64,000 nucleotides of DNA. It comes from Pseudomonadota bacterium. GTDB taxonomy: Bacteria; Pseudomonadota; Alphaproteobacteria; Rhizobiales; Beijerinckiaceae. The translations under genes were made by a program, and so were the position numbers. Below are positions 28,667 through 38,597 of this stretch, one piece after another (within the stretch, counting starts at the first letter, position 1; the number at the start of each line of letters is the position of its first letter). A model generated the notes under the pieces. The model worked only from the letters and a program-made list of their open reading frames with translations. It had not been told where the DNA came from and ran no database searches. Location: contig JAKAJL010000001.1 in assembly GCA_021813805.1 (NCBI GenBank), positions 62,001 through 126,000 of the forward strand, read 5' to 3'.

Positions 28667-29397
28667 CCGAGCGACCGCCACCGGAAAAACGAGACCCCGC
28701 GGATTTCCGCCGGGTGGACGATTTTCGACGTGTGGACACCTGGATCTTCGACCTCGACAACACGCTCTATCCGCCGCACAGCGATCTCTGGCCACGGATC
28801 GACGCCCGCATCACCGCCTATATGATCGCCTTGTTCGGGCTTGACGGCCAATCGGCCCGCGCGCTGCAGAAACATTATTATCGCGTCTATGGCACCACCC
28901 TCGCCGGCCTGATCCGCGAATATGACGTCGCGCCGGACGAATTCCTGCATTTTGTCCATGACATCGACCGTTCCGCGCTCGAACCCGATCCCGCGTTGGC
29001 GAACGCCATCGATGGCCTGCCCGGCCGCAAACTCATTCTCACCAACGGCTCGCACGGCCACGCGCTCGCCACCGCGAAACAACTTGGGATCGACCATCTG
29101 TTCGAAGGCATGTTCGCCATCGAGCATGGCGACTATTTGCCCAAGCCGCATCTCGAAACCTATCAGAGGTTTTTCGCGCGCCATGCGGTCGAACCATCGC
29201 GCGCCGCCATGTTCGAGGACATCGCGCACAATCTCGCGGTTCCCCACGCCTCAGGCATGCTGACCGTTCTGGTGCGCCCCAAGCAAGGCGCCGAGGACCA
29301 TCGCGAGGCCTGGGAGAAACACGACGAGGCGCCCCCGCACGTCGATTTCACGACAGACGATCTGACTGGCTTTCTGGAAAGATTGGTCCGCCGTTAA
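28663..29397 (+). CDS. HAD-family pyrimidine 5'-nucleotidase
   Basis: 244 residues. HAD motifs: DLDNTLY (nucleophile and acid Asp) near residue 26, LTNGSHGHA (motif II Thr) mid-chain, KPH (motif III Lys) and MFEDIAHNL (motif IV). The sequence is of the Sdt1/pyrimidine nucleotidase type that dephosphorylates UMP/CMP and related phosphates. The GTG start overlaps the argB stop (GTGA), so it is coupled. Convergent with the next gene, whose stop overlaps its own. Confidence 0.85.
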   Translation: MTERPPPEKRDPADFRRVDDFRRVDTWIFDLDNTLYPPHSDLWPRIDARITAYMIALFGLDGQSARALQKHYYRVYGTTLAGLIREYDVAPDEFLHFVHDIDRSALEPDPALANAIDGLPGRKLILTNGSHGHALATAKQLGIDHLFEGMFAIEHGDYLPKPHLETYQRFFARHAVEPSRAAMFEDIAHNLAVPHASGMLTVLVRPKQGAEDHREAWEKHDEAPPHVDFTTDDLTGFLERLVRR

Positions 29398-29831
29398 GGC
29401 TCGGTCTGGCGCAGACGGAACAACAGGGCGCTGTCGATGAATTCATGCGCCTCGACCACCACTTCCCCTTCGAAGCGTATGAAGTTCAAGCCTTGCAGGA
29501 CATTCGCGCGACCCGTCCCGCGATGGCGCAGTTCCACTTCGTAGCGGACGCAGGCCTGTTCGCCCTCGATCAGCATTTCGTGAATCCGGAAGGCCTTCTG
29601 CTCGAACTCGACCGAAAAAGCCCTGAAATAATCGAGGATCGACTCCCGGCGCCAGCGCCGTCCGGCATAGGACCAATATGACTGGTCGCCGTTCAACGTC
29701 CACTCGGCCTCGGGCGCGAACAAGGGCGCGAGCCTTGCGGGATCGCCGCCACGGTCGAGCAGCGTCTCGACGATCTGCCCGAATTGCAGCCGCGTGATAT
29801 GGGGGGCCAGGCTGTTGCTGTCGCCGCTCAC
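29394..29831 (-). CDS. SnoaL/NTF2-like small protein
   Basis: 145 residues with the cone-shaped alpha+beta layout of the SnoaL-like/NTF2 superfamily: an N-terminal helix, then LFAPEAEWTLNGD, RRESILDYFRAF and the strand LQGLNFIRFEGEVVVEAHEFID. This fold serves many unrelated enzymes and binding proteins, so no reaction is assigned. GTG start with GGAG eight bases upstream. Its stop overlaps the HAD gene stop on the other strand. Between ilvC and argB but not obviously part of either pathway. Confidence 0.65.
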   Translation of the reverse strand: MSGDSNSLAPHITRLQFGQIVETLLDRGGDPARLAPLFAPEAEWTLNGDQSYWSYAGRRWRRESILDYFRAFSVEFEQKAFRIHEMLIEGEQACVRYEVELRHRGTGRANVLQGLNFIRFEGEVVVEAHEFIDSALLFRLRQTEP

Positions 29832-29882
29832 TTTTCGTCTCCGTCGCTTTCGCAATAGAGGGTCCGAGCGGTTGAGGCAAGA

Positions 29883-29904
29883 AGCGCGCCCATTCGGGCG
29901 CGCT
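29883..29904 (-). terminator. Weak hairpin after ilvC
   Basis: Stem AGCGCGCCC / GGGCGCGCT (9 bp) with a four-base apex, between ilvC and the SnoaL-like gene. The tail on the ilvC strand is only TTCTTG, so termination efficiency is uncertain. An A8 run between ilvC and the hairpin reads as T8 on that strand. Confidence 0.4.
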
Positions 29905-29917
29905 CGGCCAAAAAAAA

Positions 29918-30952
<1,035 letters not shown>

Positions 30953-31061
30953 TTATTGGAGCGCGGTCTCGCCGCTTCTGGAATTCGGATGACGCCTCAT
31001 AAAGCTGGAAAATGGTCTCGTCAAAGGAAAGTGGACGGAAGGCCGGAATCCGCCCGCCCCG

Positions 31062-32306
31062 TCACGAGAACAGGCCGGCAAGGCCCGAATAGACGCCAAA
31101 ACCGGCCGAGAGGACGATGATCGCGGCGCAGAGCGCGGCATAGCCGCCGCGCAAGCGATAGGGCTCGGGCAGGCGGCGCGCGAGAAGATAGAGAAAACCG
31201 AGAACCGTCGGCAGCAGCATGGCGTTCATGACCTGAACGCCGACGCTCAGCGAGACGAGATTGGCGCCCGAGGCCACGGTCGCGGCGCAGCCGATGAGAA
31301 CGACCGTATAGGCGCCGTAGAACCAGGGCGCCTCGCGGGGCGAATGGTCGAGGCTGCAATTCACCTTGAGCGTTTCACCCAGGGTGCGCGCCGCCGTGAC
31401 CGTCACGACGATCGCCGCCACCAAAGCAGCGCCGGAAAGTCCGAGGCCGAACAGGAGTTTGCCCGCGAAGCCGCCAAGGAAGGGCGTGATCGCCTCGGCG
31501 ATCTGCTCCACCGTGTCGAGACTGCCGCTTTTGCCGGCCGCGCCCAGCGTGGCCGCGGTGGCGACCAGAATGGCCGCCATGATGACCTGCGTCAGAATGG
31601 AGCCGATCAACGTGTCAAGGCGCGCCGCGCCCATACTCTCCACGGTCAGTCCCTTCTCGACCACCGCGCTCTGCTGGAAAAACACCATCCAGGGCATGAT
31701 GACCGCGCCGATATTGGCCGCGATCAGATAGAGATATTTGGGATCGCGAAAAGGAATATCGACAACCTGCGCGGCGACCGCGGCCGGATCGGGCCGCGCG
31801 AGGACAGCCACGACAATGAACACCAGTTCGAAAGCGCCGACGCCTATGGCGATGCGTTCGACCGTGAGATAGGAATGGGTATAGGCCATCGCCAGCAGGG
31901 CCGTGGCGACCAGGAACATGGTGAGCGGCGCGGACAGGCCCATCAGCGCGCCCACGCCGGCAAGCCCGGCCAGTTCGGAGAGCAGCGCGCCGGCGCAGCT
32001 GACCAGCAGGGTCAGGACCGAGAACCAGGTCCAGAAACGTCCGAAATGTTTTTCAATCAGTTGCGCATGGCCTTGGCCGGTGACCAGACCGAGCCGAACG
32101 GTCAATTCCTGGACGATATAAAGGACGGGAATGAGCGCCGCTTGCAGCCAGAGCAGGCGGTAGCCCCAGGCGGCGCCGCTTTGAGCCGCGGTGATGACGC
32201 TGCCCGCGTCGGTGTCGGCGAGCATCACCACGAGTCCCGGCCCCGCGACGGCAAGGAAGTTCCGCAGCCTTGCGCCACGCGGCGTTGCTACGCTCAGTTC
32301 GATCAT
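31062..32306 (-). CDS. Nramp-family divalent metal transporter, atypical metal site
   Basis: 414 residues, about eleven membrane helices with the Nramp/LeuT-fold layout. The TM1 signature, normally DPGN, reads LADTDAGSVITAAQSGA here. The TM6 signature, normally MPH, reads MPW (GAVIMPWMVFF). Such changes occur in Nramp-related magnesium transporters and other non-Mn members, so Mn(II)/Fe(II) selectivity should not be assumed. The frame is open upstream, but MIELS at 32306 fits homologues. The leader has a GGCGCC-GAC-GGCGCC palindrome. Nothing in the neighbourhood identifies the substrate. Confidence 0.8.
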   Translation of the reverse strand: MIELSVATPRGARLRNFLAVAGPGLVVMLADTDAGSVITAAQSGAAWGYRLLWLQAALIPVLYIVQELTVRLGLVTGQGHAQLIEKHFGRFWTWFSVLTLLVSCAGALLSELAGLAGVGALMGLSAPLTMFLVATALLAMAYTHSYLTVERIAIGVGAFELVFIVVAVLARPDPAAVAAQVVDIPFRDPKYLYLIAANIGAVIMPWMVFFQQSAVVEKGLTVESMGAARLDTLIGSILTQVIMAAILVATAATLGAAGKSGSLDTVEQIAEAITPFLGGFAGKLLFGLGLSGAALVAAIVVTVTAARTLGETLKVNCSLDHSPREAPWFYGAYTVVLIGCAATVASGANLVSLSVGVQVMNAMLLPTVLGFLYLLARRLPEPYRLRGGYAALCAAIIVLSAGFGVYSGLAGLFS

Positions 32307-32395
32307 ATTCCAGCGCCCTTGAAAAAGCTCACGTGCCCCCTCTTGGCGCCGACGGCGCCGACTGGCAATCGGGAGGAGTGCAGAATGGACGCATT

Positions 32396-32617
32396 TTAAT
32401 GTTTCGGAGCCACACCGAACATTTCGTCCGCCGGCCATGAAGCGCTTTCGTCGTCGACGGCCTCGCCACCGATGACATAGGCGCCCTTCATCCAGCGATG
32501 GAGATCGACATCGGCGCAGCGTTTCGAGCAGAACGGCCGGTGCTCCGCCGCCGCCTGCTTGCCGCAGATCGGGCAGGGCGGCGCCTGTTTCGGCTCTTGG
32601 TTCGATTGTTGCGCCAT
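32396..32617 (-). CDS. yacG: DNA gyrase inhibitor YacG-like zinc protein
   Basis: 73 residues. The zinc-finger pattern C-x2-C...C-x3-C (CPICGK and FCSKRC, residues ~15-18 and 30-34) and the helix [12 protein letters not shown] are diagnostic of YacG. In E. coli it binds gyrase and inhibits it. The ATG overlaps the maf stop (ATGA), completing an infA-maf-yacG run that is typical of alphaproteobacteria. Confidence 0.9.
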   Translation of the reverse strand: MAQQSNQEPKQAPPCPICGKQAAAEHRPFCSKRCADVDLHRWMKGAYVIGGEAVDDESASWPADEMFGVAPKH

Positions 32618-33264
32618 CAGGCGTGGACCTCGTGCCCGGCCCAGAATTCGTGGGCGCGATAGCCGAGCCCGTCGAGCAGAATCATGGTTTCGTAGAGCGG
32701 CAAGCCGACCACGGCGCTGTATGAGCCGGCGAGCTTGACCACGAAGCCGCCCGCTATGCCTTGAATAGCGTAGCCGCCCGCCTTGCCATGCCATTCGCGC
32801 GAGGCGAGAAAGGCGGCGATTTCGCGGCCCGACAGACGCTTGAAACGCAGCCGCGCCTCGACCAGACGCGAGCGCTCGCGGCCCGAAGGGTCGATCACCG
32901 TGACGCCGGTATAAACGCGATGAGCGCGGCCCGAGAGCAACCGCAGGCAATGATCGGCGTCGTCGACAGTCTCGCATTTCGGCAGGATCCGCCGGCCGAC
33001 GCAAACCACGGTGTCAGCGGCCACGACATAGGCGCCCTGCAATTCGGGGCGCATCCGCGCGGTCTTGGCCCCGACGCGGGCCTTTTCGAGCGCCAACCGC
33101 GCGGCAAGCTTGCGCGGCGATTCGTTGCGGCCGGGCGATTCGTCGAGATCGGCGGGCAGGAGCGCGTCGGGTTCGATCCCGATCTGCTGGAGCAGGGCCA
33201 GGCGACGCGGCGAGCCGGAGGCAAGCGCGAGGCGCGCGGCGCGGGGTTTCGGCTCTGCGGTCAC
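32617..33264 (-). CDS. maf: Maf-family nucleotide pyrophosphatase
   Basis: 215 residues. Maf hallmarks: LASGSPRR at the N-terminus (phosphate-binding), [23 protein letters not shown] and VYTGVTV, with the GYAIQG active-site region. The family hydrolyses non-canonical or modified nucleoside triphosphates (dTTP/UTP or m7GTP subtype not resolved). GTG start without a convincing ribosome-binding site. Coupled to yacG by a four-base overlap. Confidence 0.92.
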   Translation of the reverse strand: MTAEPKPRAARLALASGSPRRLALLQQIGIEPDALLPADLDESPGRNESPRKLAARLALEKARVGAKTARMRPELQGAYVVAADTVVCVGRRILPKCETVDDADHCLRLLSGRAHRVYTGVTVIDPSGRERSRLVEARLRFKRLSGREIAAFLASREWHGKAGGYAIQGIAGGFVVKLAGSYSAVVGLPLYETMILLDGLGYRAHEFWAGHEVHA

Positions 33265-33290
33265 GGGCGGTCGGGGCTCAAACGTTGCGG

Positions 33291-33509
33291 TTATTTGAAG
33301 CGATATGTGATTCGCCCCTTGGTCAGGTCATAGGGCGTCATTTCCACCAGCACCCGGTCTCCGGTGAGAACGCGAATGCGGTTCTTGCGCATTTTCCCCG
33401 CCGTATGGGCGATGATTTCATGGTCGTTTTCGAGGGTCACCCGAAAAGTGGCGTTGGGCAGCAATTCGCTGACGACGCCGGGAAATTCCAACAGTTCTTC
33501 TTTCGACAT
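33291..33509 (-). CDS. infA: Translation initiation factor IF-1
   Basis: 72 residues, the exact normal size. Single S1/OB-fold domain with [36 protein letters not shown] and the C-terminal ending GRITYRFK. Binds the 30S A site during initiation. First gene of infA-maf-yacG. Confidence 0.98.
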   Translation of the reverse strand: MSKEELLEFPGVVSELLPNATFRVTLENDHEIIAHTAGKMRKNRIRVLTGDRVLVEMTPYDLTKGRITYRFK

Positions 33510-33792
33510 CTGAATCCTTGCAGTGCTCGCGGCCCCGCGCCGAACCGCGCCATTTCGTGCGGATCGCGGCCTGGGCCGGAAGTCGCGTTGCCATTGCGGC
33601 CGAATTCGATCAAATTGGCGAAACAGCCATCCGGTCGCGTCCGCGATGGCGCGATGTATAATATGCGCGCTTCGTATGGTTCGTCGGCAAGGCCGGGGAA
33701 ACCGCGCGCGCTATAACAAATTACGGCGCGTCTGCCAATGGCGCGAGGGGGCGACGCCCGAGACTTTTCGACGACAGGCGAAGGTTTTCGGG

Positions 33793-34191
33793 ATGACAGA
33801 TTTTTGCGAGTTCCAATTTCGCCTCTGGCGGGCCTGGCTCGAGTTCATAGAGGTCTATTTCGCGACCGTCGCGACGATTTCGGCGCGTCTGCCGATCATC
33901 GCGCAGACCGCGACGGGCCTCGGCGATCACGATGCGCGCCGCGAGGCGCGGACCATGGTGACCGAAAAATGGCGCGCGGCCGCCGCGGGCGCCGAGGCCG
34001 GCGCGCTCGAAACCGCCAAAGCCGCGCTCAAAGTCATGACGGGCCAGACGCACCCGGTCGCCGTCGCCGGCCATATGATGGACGTCGCAGACGCGGCGAC
34101 CCGGCCGGCGCGCCGGAAAGTCCGCGCCAACGCCCGCCGCCTCACCCGGCCGCGGCCCGCGCAGCGGCGCGGGCGCGACGCCGAATCGTGA
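33793..34191 (+). CDS. Hypothetical protein with amphipathic, phasin-like helices
   Basis: 132 residues. No domain recognised with certainty. The first 35 residues form an amphipathic helix (FRLWRAWLEFIEVYFATVATI). The rest is Ala-rich helix with a very basic, Arg/Pro-rich tail (residues ~108-132). The length and Ala-rich heptads resemble granule-associated phasins, but that is weak. ATG with AAGG about ten bases upstream. Alone between infA and tRNA-Arg. Confidence 0.45.
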   Translation: MTDFCEFQFRLWRAWLEFIEVYFATVATISARLPIIAQTATGLGDHDARREARTMVTEKWRAAAAGAEAGALETAKAALKVMTGQTHPVAVAGHMMDVADAATRPARRKVRANARRLTRPRPAQRRGRDAES

Positions 34192-34296
34192 AATCGCGCC
34201 GCCGCCGCCCGCCCTCGATCTTGCCTATTGCCAAGTCCGCCGAGAGCGGTTAAACAGCCCGCCACTGCCGCCGGGCCGCCGAGCCCGCCGCACAAT

Positions 34297-34373
34297 GCGC
34301 CCGTAGCTCAGCTGGATAGAGCACCAGACTACGAATCTGGGGGTCAGAGGTTCGAATCCTTTCGGGCGCGCCA
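34297..34373 (+). tRNA. tRNA-Arg (anticodon ACG)
   Basis: A 77-nt cloverleaf: acceptor GCGCCCG / CGGGCGC, D-arm with GCTCAGCTGGATAGAGC, anticodon stem CCAGA / TCTGG with loop CTACGAA (anticodon ACG), T-arm with GGTTCGAATCC, discriminator G and encoded CCA. The wobble A would be edited to inosine by TadA, as usual for this tRNA in bacteria. Confidence 0.97.
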
Positions 34374-34554
34374 TTCCTGCACAAAAGCGGGTGCTTCAGC
34401 CGCTTCAATGCTGGCCTCGCGAGGCGCGGCCTTCGCCGGCGCCCCTTCGATCCGCCGACGCGGCGGCCTTGCCTCAAAACTCGATCTTGATATAACGCAT
34501 GCCATTCACGAGTCCCTCCGAACACCAACGGACGCGGCAAAATTTGGGGAAATC

Positions 34555-34707
34555 ATGATCGCAATCGCGCAGGAAATGACCCAGTTTCTCTTGCAGAGAA
34601 AAAGATTCTGGCTTTTTCCGATCATACTCATGCTTGCCGTCTTCGGCGGCCTGCTCATCGCCGCGCAGGGTTCGGCGATCGCGCCTTTCATCTACACGCT
34701 GTTCTAG
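34555..34707 (+). CDS. DUF5989 family membrane peptide
   Basis: 50 residues. After a short amphipathic start comes RKRFWLFPIILMLAVFGGLL (one membrane helix), ending in GSAIAPFIYTLF, the near-invariant tail of DUF5989 proteins. In other bacteria these sit beside carbamoyltransferases, SxtJ-like proteins and SGNH hydrolases, as here (34846-38322). Starts at an ATG after GGGGAAATC. Function unknown; perhaps a membrane anchor of that module. Confidence 0.85.
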   Translation: MIAIAQEMTQFLLQRKRFWLFPIILMLAVFGGLLIAAQGSAIAPFIYTLF

Positions 34708-34845
34708 GCGAACCTTCTCCGGTTATTCTGACCGACACCCGTATGGCGGGGCGTTTCCGCCGTTTTAATTCCGCCATGGAGCGGACTGCAAACCGCGCGC
34801 GACGACGCGCCTGCCGGAGTTGACGCGAGTTGGAGGCTCGCCGCT

Positions 34846-35961
34846 TTGAAAAGCTGGATCAAGAACGCCATCCTTCTGGTCGTCGCCTGGGCCATGGCCT
34901 TGGGCGGAATTGAACTCGCCCTGCGTCTGTTCGGCGACAATGTCCTCGCCCTTGGTAATCAATTCGTCTTCTATCGCTTCGACCCCAAGCTCGGCTGGAG
35001 CAACAATCCGAATTCGCACGGCTACCTGACGCGCTCCGAATACAGCATCCCCGTCGACATCAACTCGGTCGGCATGCGCGACCGGGAGCCGCCGCCCCGC
35101 GTGGAAGCCCGCAAGCGCATCGCCGTACTCGGCGACAGTTTCGTCTGGGGCGTCGGCGCGCGCTATGGCGAGCGCTTCACCGAAGTCCTGCAGCGGAAAT
35201 TGCCACAATTCGACGTCCTCAACTATGGCGTCTCCGGCTTCGGCACGACCCAGGAACTGGAGCAGCTTGACGGCGTGCTCGACGCGAAACCCGACTATGT
35301 CATCGTCGCCCTGTGTCTTTCCAATGACGTGACCGATTCGATCAGCCCCTTCGGCCAGGGCTACAATCGGCCCTTCGCCCGCCGGGGGCAGGATGGAAAG
35401 GTCGAAATCACCGGCTATCCGCTGGTCAATGTCCGGGCGATCGGCGTCAAGCTCATCGGCGCGGATTCAGGAATCCGTCTGCTCGCTTTGGTCAATATGG
35501 CCCGCGAGGCGATGGCCGGCCCCAATCCCGCCCTGAACGCCCCGCGCTTCAAGACCGATCTTTATGTCGCCGATTTCGAGCTCTATACGCCGGACGACAA
35601 GCTCGCGCCCGAAGCGCGGGAGAGAAAGCGGAAGGCTTTGGACATCGAGGCCGATCTGCTCGCCGAAATCAACGCCGAAGTGACCAGCCGGCTCGGAGCC
35701 GGACATTTCCTCGTCGCCCTGGTTCCCACCAAATGGGAAGTCATGCCGCAACTGCTGCCCACCAATGCGCGGTCGAACGAAAACGGCGACCAGTTGCTGG
35801 CGCGGCTGCGCGCGCGCGGCGTTGAAACGCTCGACCCGCGCGGAAAATTCACGGCCGAGGATTTCTGGCGCACGGACGGCCACTGGAACCCCGAGGGCCA
35901 TGTCGTCTTCGCCGACGCGCTGGCCGAACGCCTTGCCGCTCAGCCTGTCCTGCGTCCCTGA
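34846..35961 (+). CDS. Membrane-anchored SGNH/GDSL hydrolase-like protein
   Basis: 371 residues. One N-terminal membrane helix (residues ~8-28) anchors an SGNH-fold domain outside the membrane. Catalytic blocks: GDSFVWG (nucleophilic Ser, ~residue 98), NYGVSGFGT (Gly), LCLSNDV (Asn) and DGHWNPEGH (Asp-His near the end). This is the acetyl-esterase or acyltransferase type found beside carbamoyltransferases. The start is TTG with GGAGG ten bases upstream. Downstream of DUF5989 and convergent with the carbamoyltransferase. Substrate probably a cell-surface glycan or small metabolite; not provable here. Confidence 0.85.
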   Translation: MKSWIKNAILLVVAWAMALGGIELALRLFGDNVLALGNQFVFYRFDPKLGWSNNPNSHGYLTRSEYSIPVDINSVGMRDREPPPRVEARKRIAVLGDSFVWGVGARYGERFTEVLQRKLPQFDVLNYGVSGFGTTQELEQLDGVLDAKPDYVIVALCLSNDVTDSISPFGQGYNRPFARRGQDGKVEITGYPLVNVRAIGVKLIGADSGIRLLALVNMAREAMAGPNPALNAPRFKTDLYVADFELYTPDDKLAPEARERKRKALDIEADLLAEINAEVTSRLGAGHFLVALVPTKWEVMPQLLPTNARSNENGDQLLARLRARGVETLDPRGKFTAEDFWRTDGHWNPEGHVVFADALAERLAAQPVLRP

Positions 35962-35973
35962 ACACCGGAACGG

Positions 35974-37815
35974 TCAGTCGAGCTCATATTTGTTCTTGTA
36001 GTCCTCCCGCAGCGCCGTGTCCTGATCCTGCTTCTCCAGTACGCAGCGGCCGACCACCAGCACGTCGATATCGGTTCCCATGAAGCAGCGGAAGGCGTCT
36101 TCCGGCGTGCAGACGATCGGCTCGCCCCTGACGTTGAAGCTGGTGTTGACCACCAGGGGACAGCCGGTCAACTCGAAGAAGCGGGAAATGAGCGCGTGAT
36201 AGCGCGGATTGGCGTCAGCGCTGACGGTCTGGATTCGCGCCGAATAATCGACATGGGTGACGGCGGGAATTTCCGAGCGAATGACGTTGAGCTTGTCGAT
36301 GCCGAACAGGGCCTGCTCCTGCGCCGTCATGTTCCGCCTGCGGCGCTCGACCACGTCGGCGACCAGCAGCATATAGGGGCTGTCGTCGTCGAGTTCGAAC
36401 CATTCGCCGACCTGCTCACGCAGCACCGAGGGCGCGAAAGGCCGGAAACTCTCGCGAAATTTCACCTTAAGATTGAGCGTCTTCTGCATCGTCGGCGAGC
36501 GGGGATCGCCGAGGATCGACCGGCCGCCCAAGGCGCGCGGCCCGAATTCCATCCGTCCAGAGAACCAGCCGACCGCCTTTTCGCCGGCGAGCGCCCGCGC
36601 CGCGAGGTCGATCGCCTCGGATTCTTCAAGCACGCGGAATTTCGCGCCCGCGCCGGCCAGCCGTCGCTCGATGTCGTCCTGCGCGAACTCCGGCCCGAGA
36701 AAAGAGCCGCGCATGGAATCCTCGCCGGGCGTCACCCGTCGTGGCTGCTTGAGTTCGCCGTGCCACAGGGCCAGCGCCGCGCCCAGCGAGCCGCCTGCGT
36801 CGCCGGCCGCCGGCTGCGTCCACAGCCGTTTGAACGCCCCGTCGCGCAGGATCTTGCCGTTGGCGACGCAATTCAGCGCGACGCCTCCCGCCAGGCACAG
36901 GTTGGGAATGTCATAGTCCCGGCGCAGGTTGCGGGTGATCTTCAATACGATCTCTTCGGTCACGTCCTGCACCGACCGCGCCATGTCCATGTGGAACTGG
37001 GTCAAAGGCTCCTTGTCGGGCTGCCTGACCTTCGCCTTGAACAGGTCGGCGAATTTCTGGTTGGTCATCGTGAGGCCGGTGCAATAATTGAAAAAAGACT
37101 GGTCGAGCCAGAAACTGCCATCATCCCTGACGCTGACGATATTGTCGAGAATAAGCTGCTTGTATCTTGGCTCGCCATAGGGGGCGAGGCCCATCACCTT
37201 GTATTCCCCGGAATTGACTTTGAAGCCGGTAAAATAAGTGAAGGCCGAGTACAGCAGGCCGAGCGAATGCGGAAAGAGGATTTCCTTTTCGATGGCGAGT
37301 TCATGGCCGCGGCCGATCCCCACCGTCGTGGTCGCCCATTCCCCGACGCCGTCCAGGGTCAGGACCACCGCTTCCTCGAATGGCGAAGGGTAGAAGGCCG
37401 AAGCCGCATGGGACAGGTGATGCTCGGAGAATTTGAGCCGGCCGTCGTCGCGGAAGGCCGGGTCGAGTTTGCGGAACTCGCGGATCAGCATGTCCTTCTG
37501 GAACAGCTTTTCACGCAGCCAGACGGGAATCGCGCTCGCGAACGAGGCGATGCCCTTGGGCGCGAAGGCGAGATAGGTTTCGAGCAGGCGCTCGAATTTC
37601 AGAAACGGCTTTTCATAGAAGACGACGTGATCGACATCGCCGAGTCCGAGACAGGCCTCCCTCAGGCAATATTCGACGGCATGGCGGGGGAACGCAGCGT
37701 CGTGCTTCCGGCGCGTGAACCGCTCCTCCTGCGCGGCGGCGACGATCTCGCCGTCGCGCACGAGCGCGGCGCTGGCGTCATGATAAAAGGCGGATATGCC
37801 GAGGATGGAGACCAT
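35974..37815 (-). CDS. Carbamoyltransferase (NodU/CmcH family)
   Basis: 613 residues, full length. The N-terminal ASKHA-like domain starts GISAFYHDASAALV, with LDGVGEWATT and SGEYKVMGLAPYGEP; the YrdC-like/Kae1-like parts follow, and the C-terminal part has NTSFNVRGEPIV, typical of the family. These enzymes transfer a carbamoyl group from carbamoyl phosphate via carbamoyl-adenylate to a hydroxyl or amino acceptor, as in nodulation factors and antibiotics. It lies with SxtJ-like, SGNH and DUF5989 genes. The acceptor is unknown. Confidence 0.92.
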   Translation of the reverse strand: MVSILGISAFYHDASAALVRDGEIVAAAQEERFTRRKHDAAFPRHAVEYCLREACLGLGDVDHVVFYEKPFLKFERLLETYLAFAPKGIASFASAIPVWLREKLFQKDMLIREFRKLDPAFRDDGRLKFSEHHLSHAASAFYPSPFEEAVVLTLDGVGEWATTTVGIGRGHELAIEKEILFPHSLGLLYSAFTYFTGFKVNSGEYKVMGLAPYGEPRYKQLILDNIVSVRDDGSFWLDQSFFNYCTGLTMTNQKFADLFKAKVRQPDKEPLTQFHMDMARSVQDVTEEIVLKITRNLRRDYDIPNLCLAGGVALNCVANGKILRDGAFKRLWTQPAAGDAGGSLGAALALWHGELKQPRRVTPGEDSMRGSFLGPEFAQDDIERRLAGAGAKFRVLEESEAIDLAARALAGEKAVGWFSGRMEFGPRALGGRSILGDPRSPTMQKTLNLKVKFRESFRPFAPSVLREQVGEWFELDDDSPYMLLVADVVERRRRNMTAQEQALFGIDKLNVIRSEIPAVTHVDYSARIQTVSADANPRYHALISRFFELTGCPLVVNTSFNVRGEPIVCTPEDAFRCFMGTDIDVLVVGRCVLEKQDQDTALREDYKNKYELD

Positions 37816-37902
37816 AAGCCTGAACTTTCGGGAATTGATCGTGGATCACAGCCGCGCCGACGTTGCGGGCCGTTTCGCCGTGAGCGGAGCAACGATGTCC
37901 TG

Positions 37903-38322
37903 CTAGAATTGATTGCGCATGCTGGAGGGACGTTCGGCGTCATGGCTCCGTTCGGTCCAATAGCTGGCCCGGCGCTTTGCCGCAGGGCCGATCTTGAGAA
38001 CGTCATGGCCGGTTGCGCGAAGGACGAGCGCGAGGGGCGTCACGACGACGAAAAAAAAGAACCCCATGATCAACGGCGACACGATCCTGTTCAACAGCTG
38101 ACCGAATCGGAACCAGACGCGGTTCAGCGGCCCGAGCCAGCGGGGCGCGATGAGCGCGATGATGAAAAAGCCGGCGGCGGGCGGCAAAGCCCACCAGCGG
38201 ATCGCGCCATGGCCGCGCAAGACAGGCGCCAGGCCGACAAGCGCGAAAAAGGCGGCGAAGACGAGGCCGAAACCGCGCTCGGAGCCCGCCTCCACCTGAT
38301 GGTGGGCCTTGTGTTCGGACAT
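37903..38322 (-). CDS. SxtJ-like membrane protein
   Basis: 139 residues with three hydrophobic stretches (residues ~20-36, 45-60 and 80-100) and a basic C-terminal tail (KRRASYWTER). The RGFGLVFAAFFALVGLAP start and IAPRWLGPLNRVWFRFG match SxtJ-type proteins that accompany carbamoyltransferases in saxitoxin and other clusters. AAGGAG precedes the ATG by seven bases. Directly upstream of the carbamoyltransferase on the same strand, likely cotranscribed. Confidence 0.8.
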   Translation of the reverse strand: MSEHKAHHQVEAGSERGFGLVFAAFFALVGLAPVLRGHGAIRWWALPPAAGFFIIALIAPRWLGPLNRVWFRFGQLLNRIVSPLIMGFFFFVVVTPLALVLRATGHDVLKIGPAAKRRASYWTERSHDAERPSSMRNQF

Positions 38323-38597
38323 GTTCGGCTCCTTGGAAGGCGTTCGGACAATCGGTTGGCGCGCCGCCTTGGCGGCGACGGTCCGTCGCAATCGGCGCGT
38401 CGGGCCGGCAAGCCCCCGGCGATCCATAAACCAGCGCGGCGGCGCGCGCGAGGGAGCATCCGCAAAAACCTGCCGCCTTTCAAGACGGATTGATATTCGG
38501 CGCCGCTGGCGAGACGATCCCGCCTGCGCTAGCATTGGCGACGGGATGCGCCAGGGGCGGAGGCGTCGTGTGGCGCGGGGTTTCAATGGGGGCCGCC

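Noticed and set aside
32307..32395. Riboswitch upstream of the Nramp-like gene
   Set aside because: The short leader has one palindrome (GGCGCC-GAC-GGCGCC) but not the conserved blocks of the yybP-ykoY manganese riboswitch or magnesium riboswitches.
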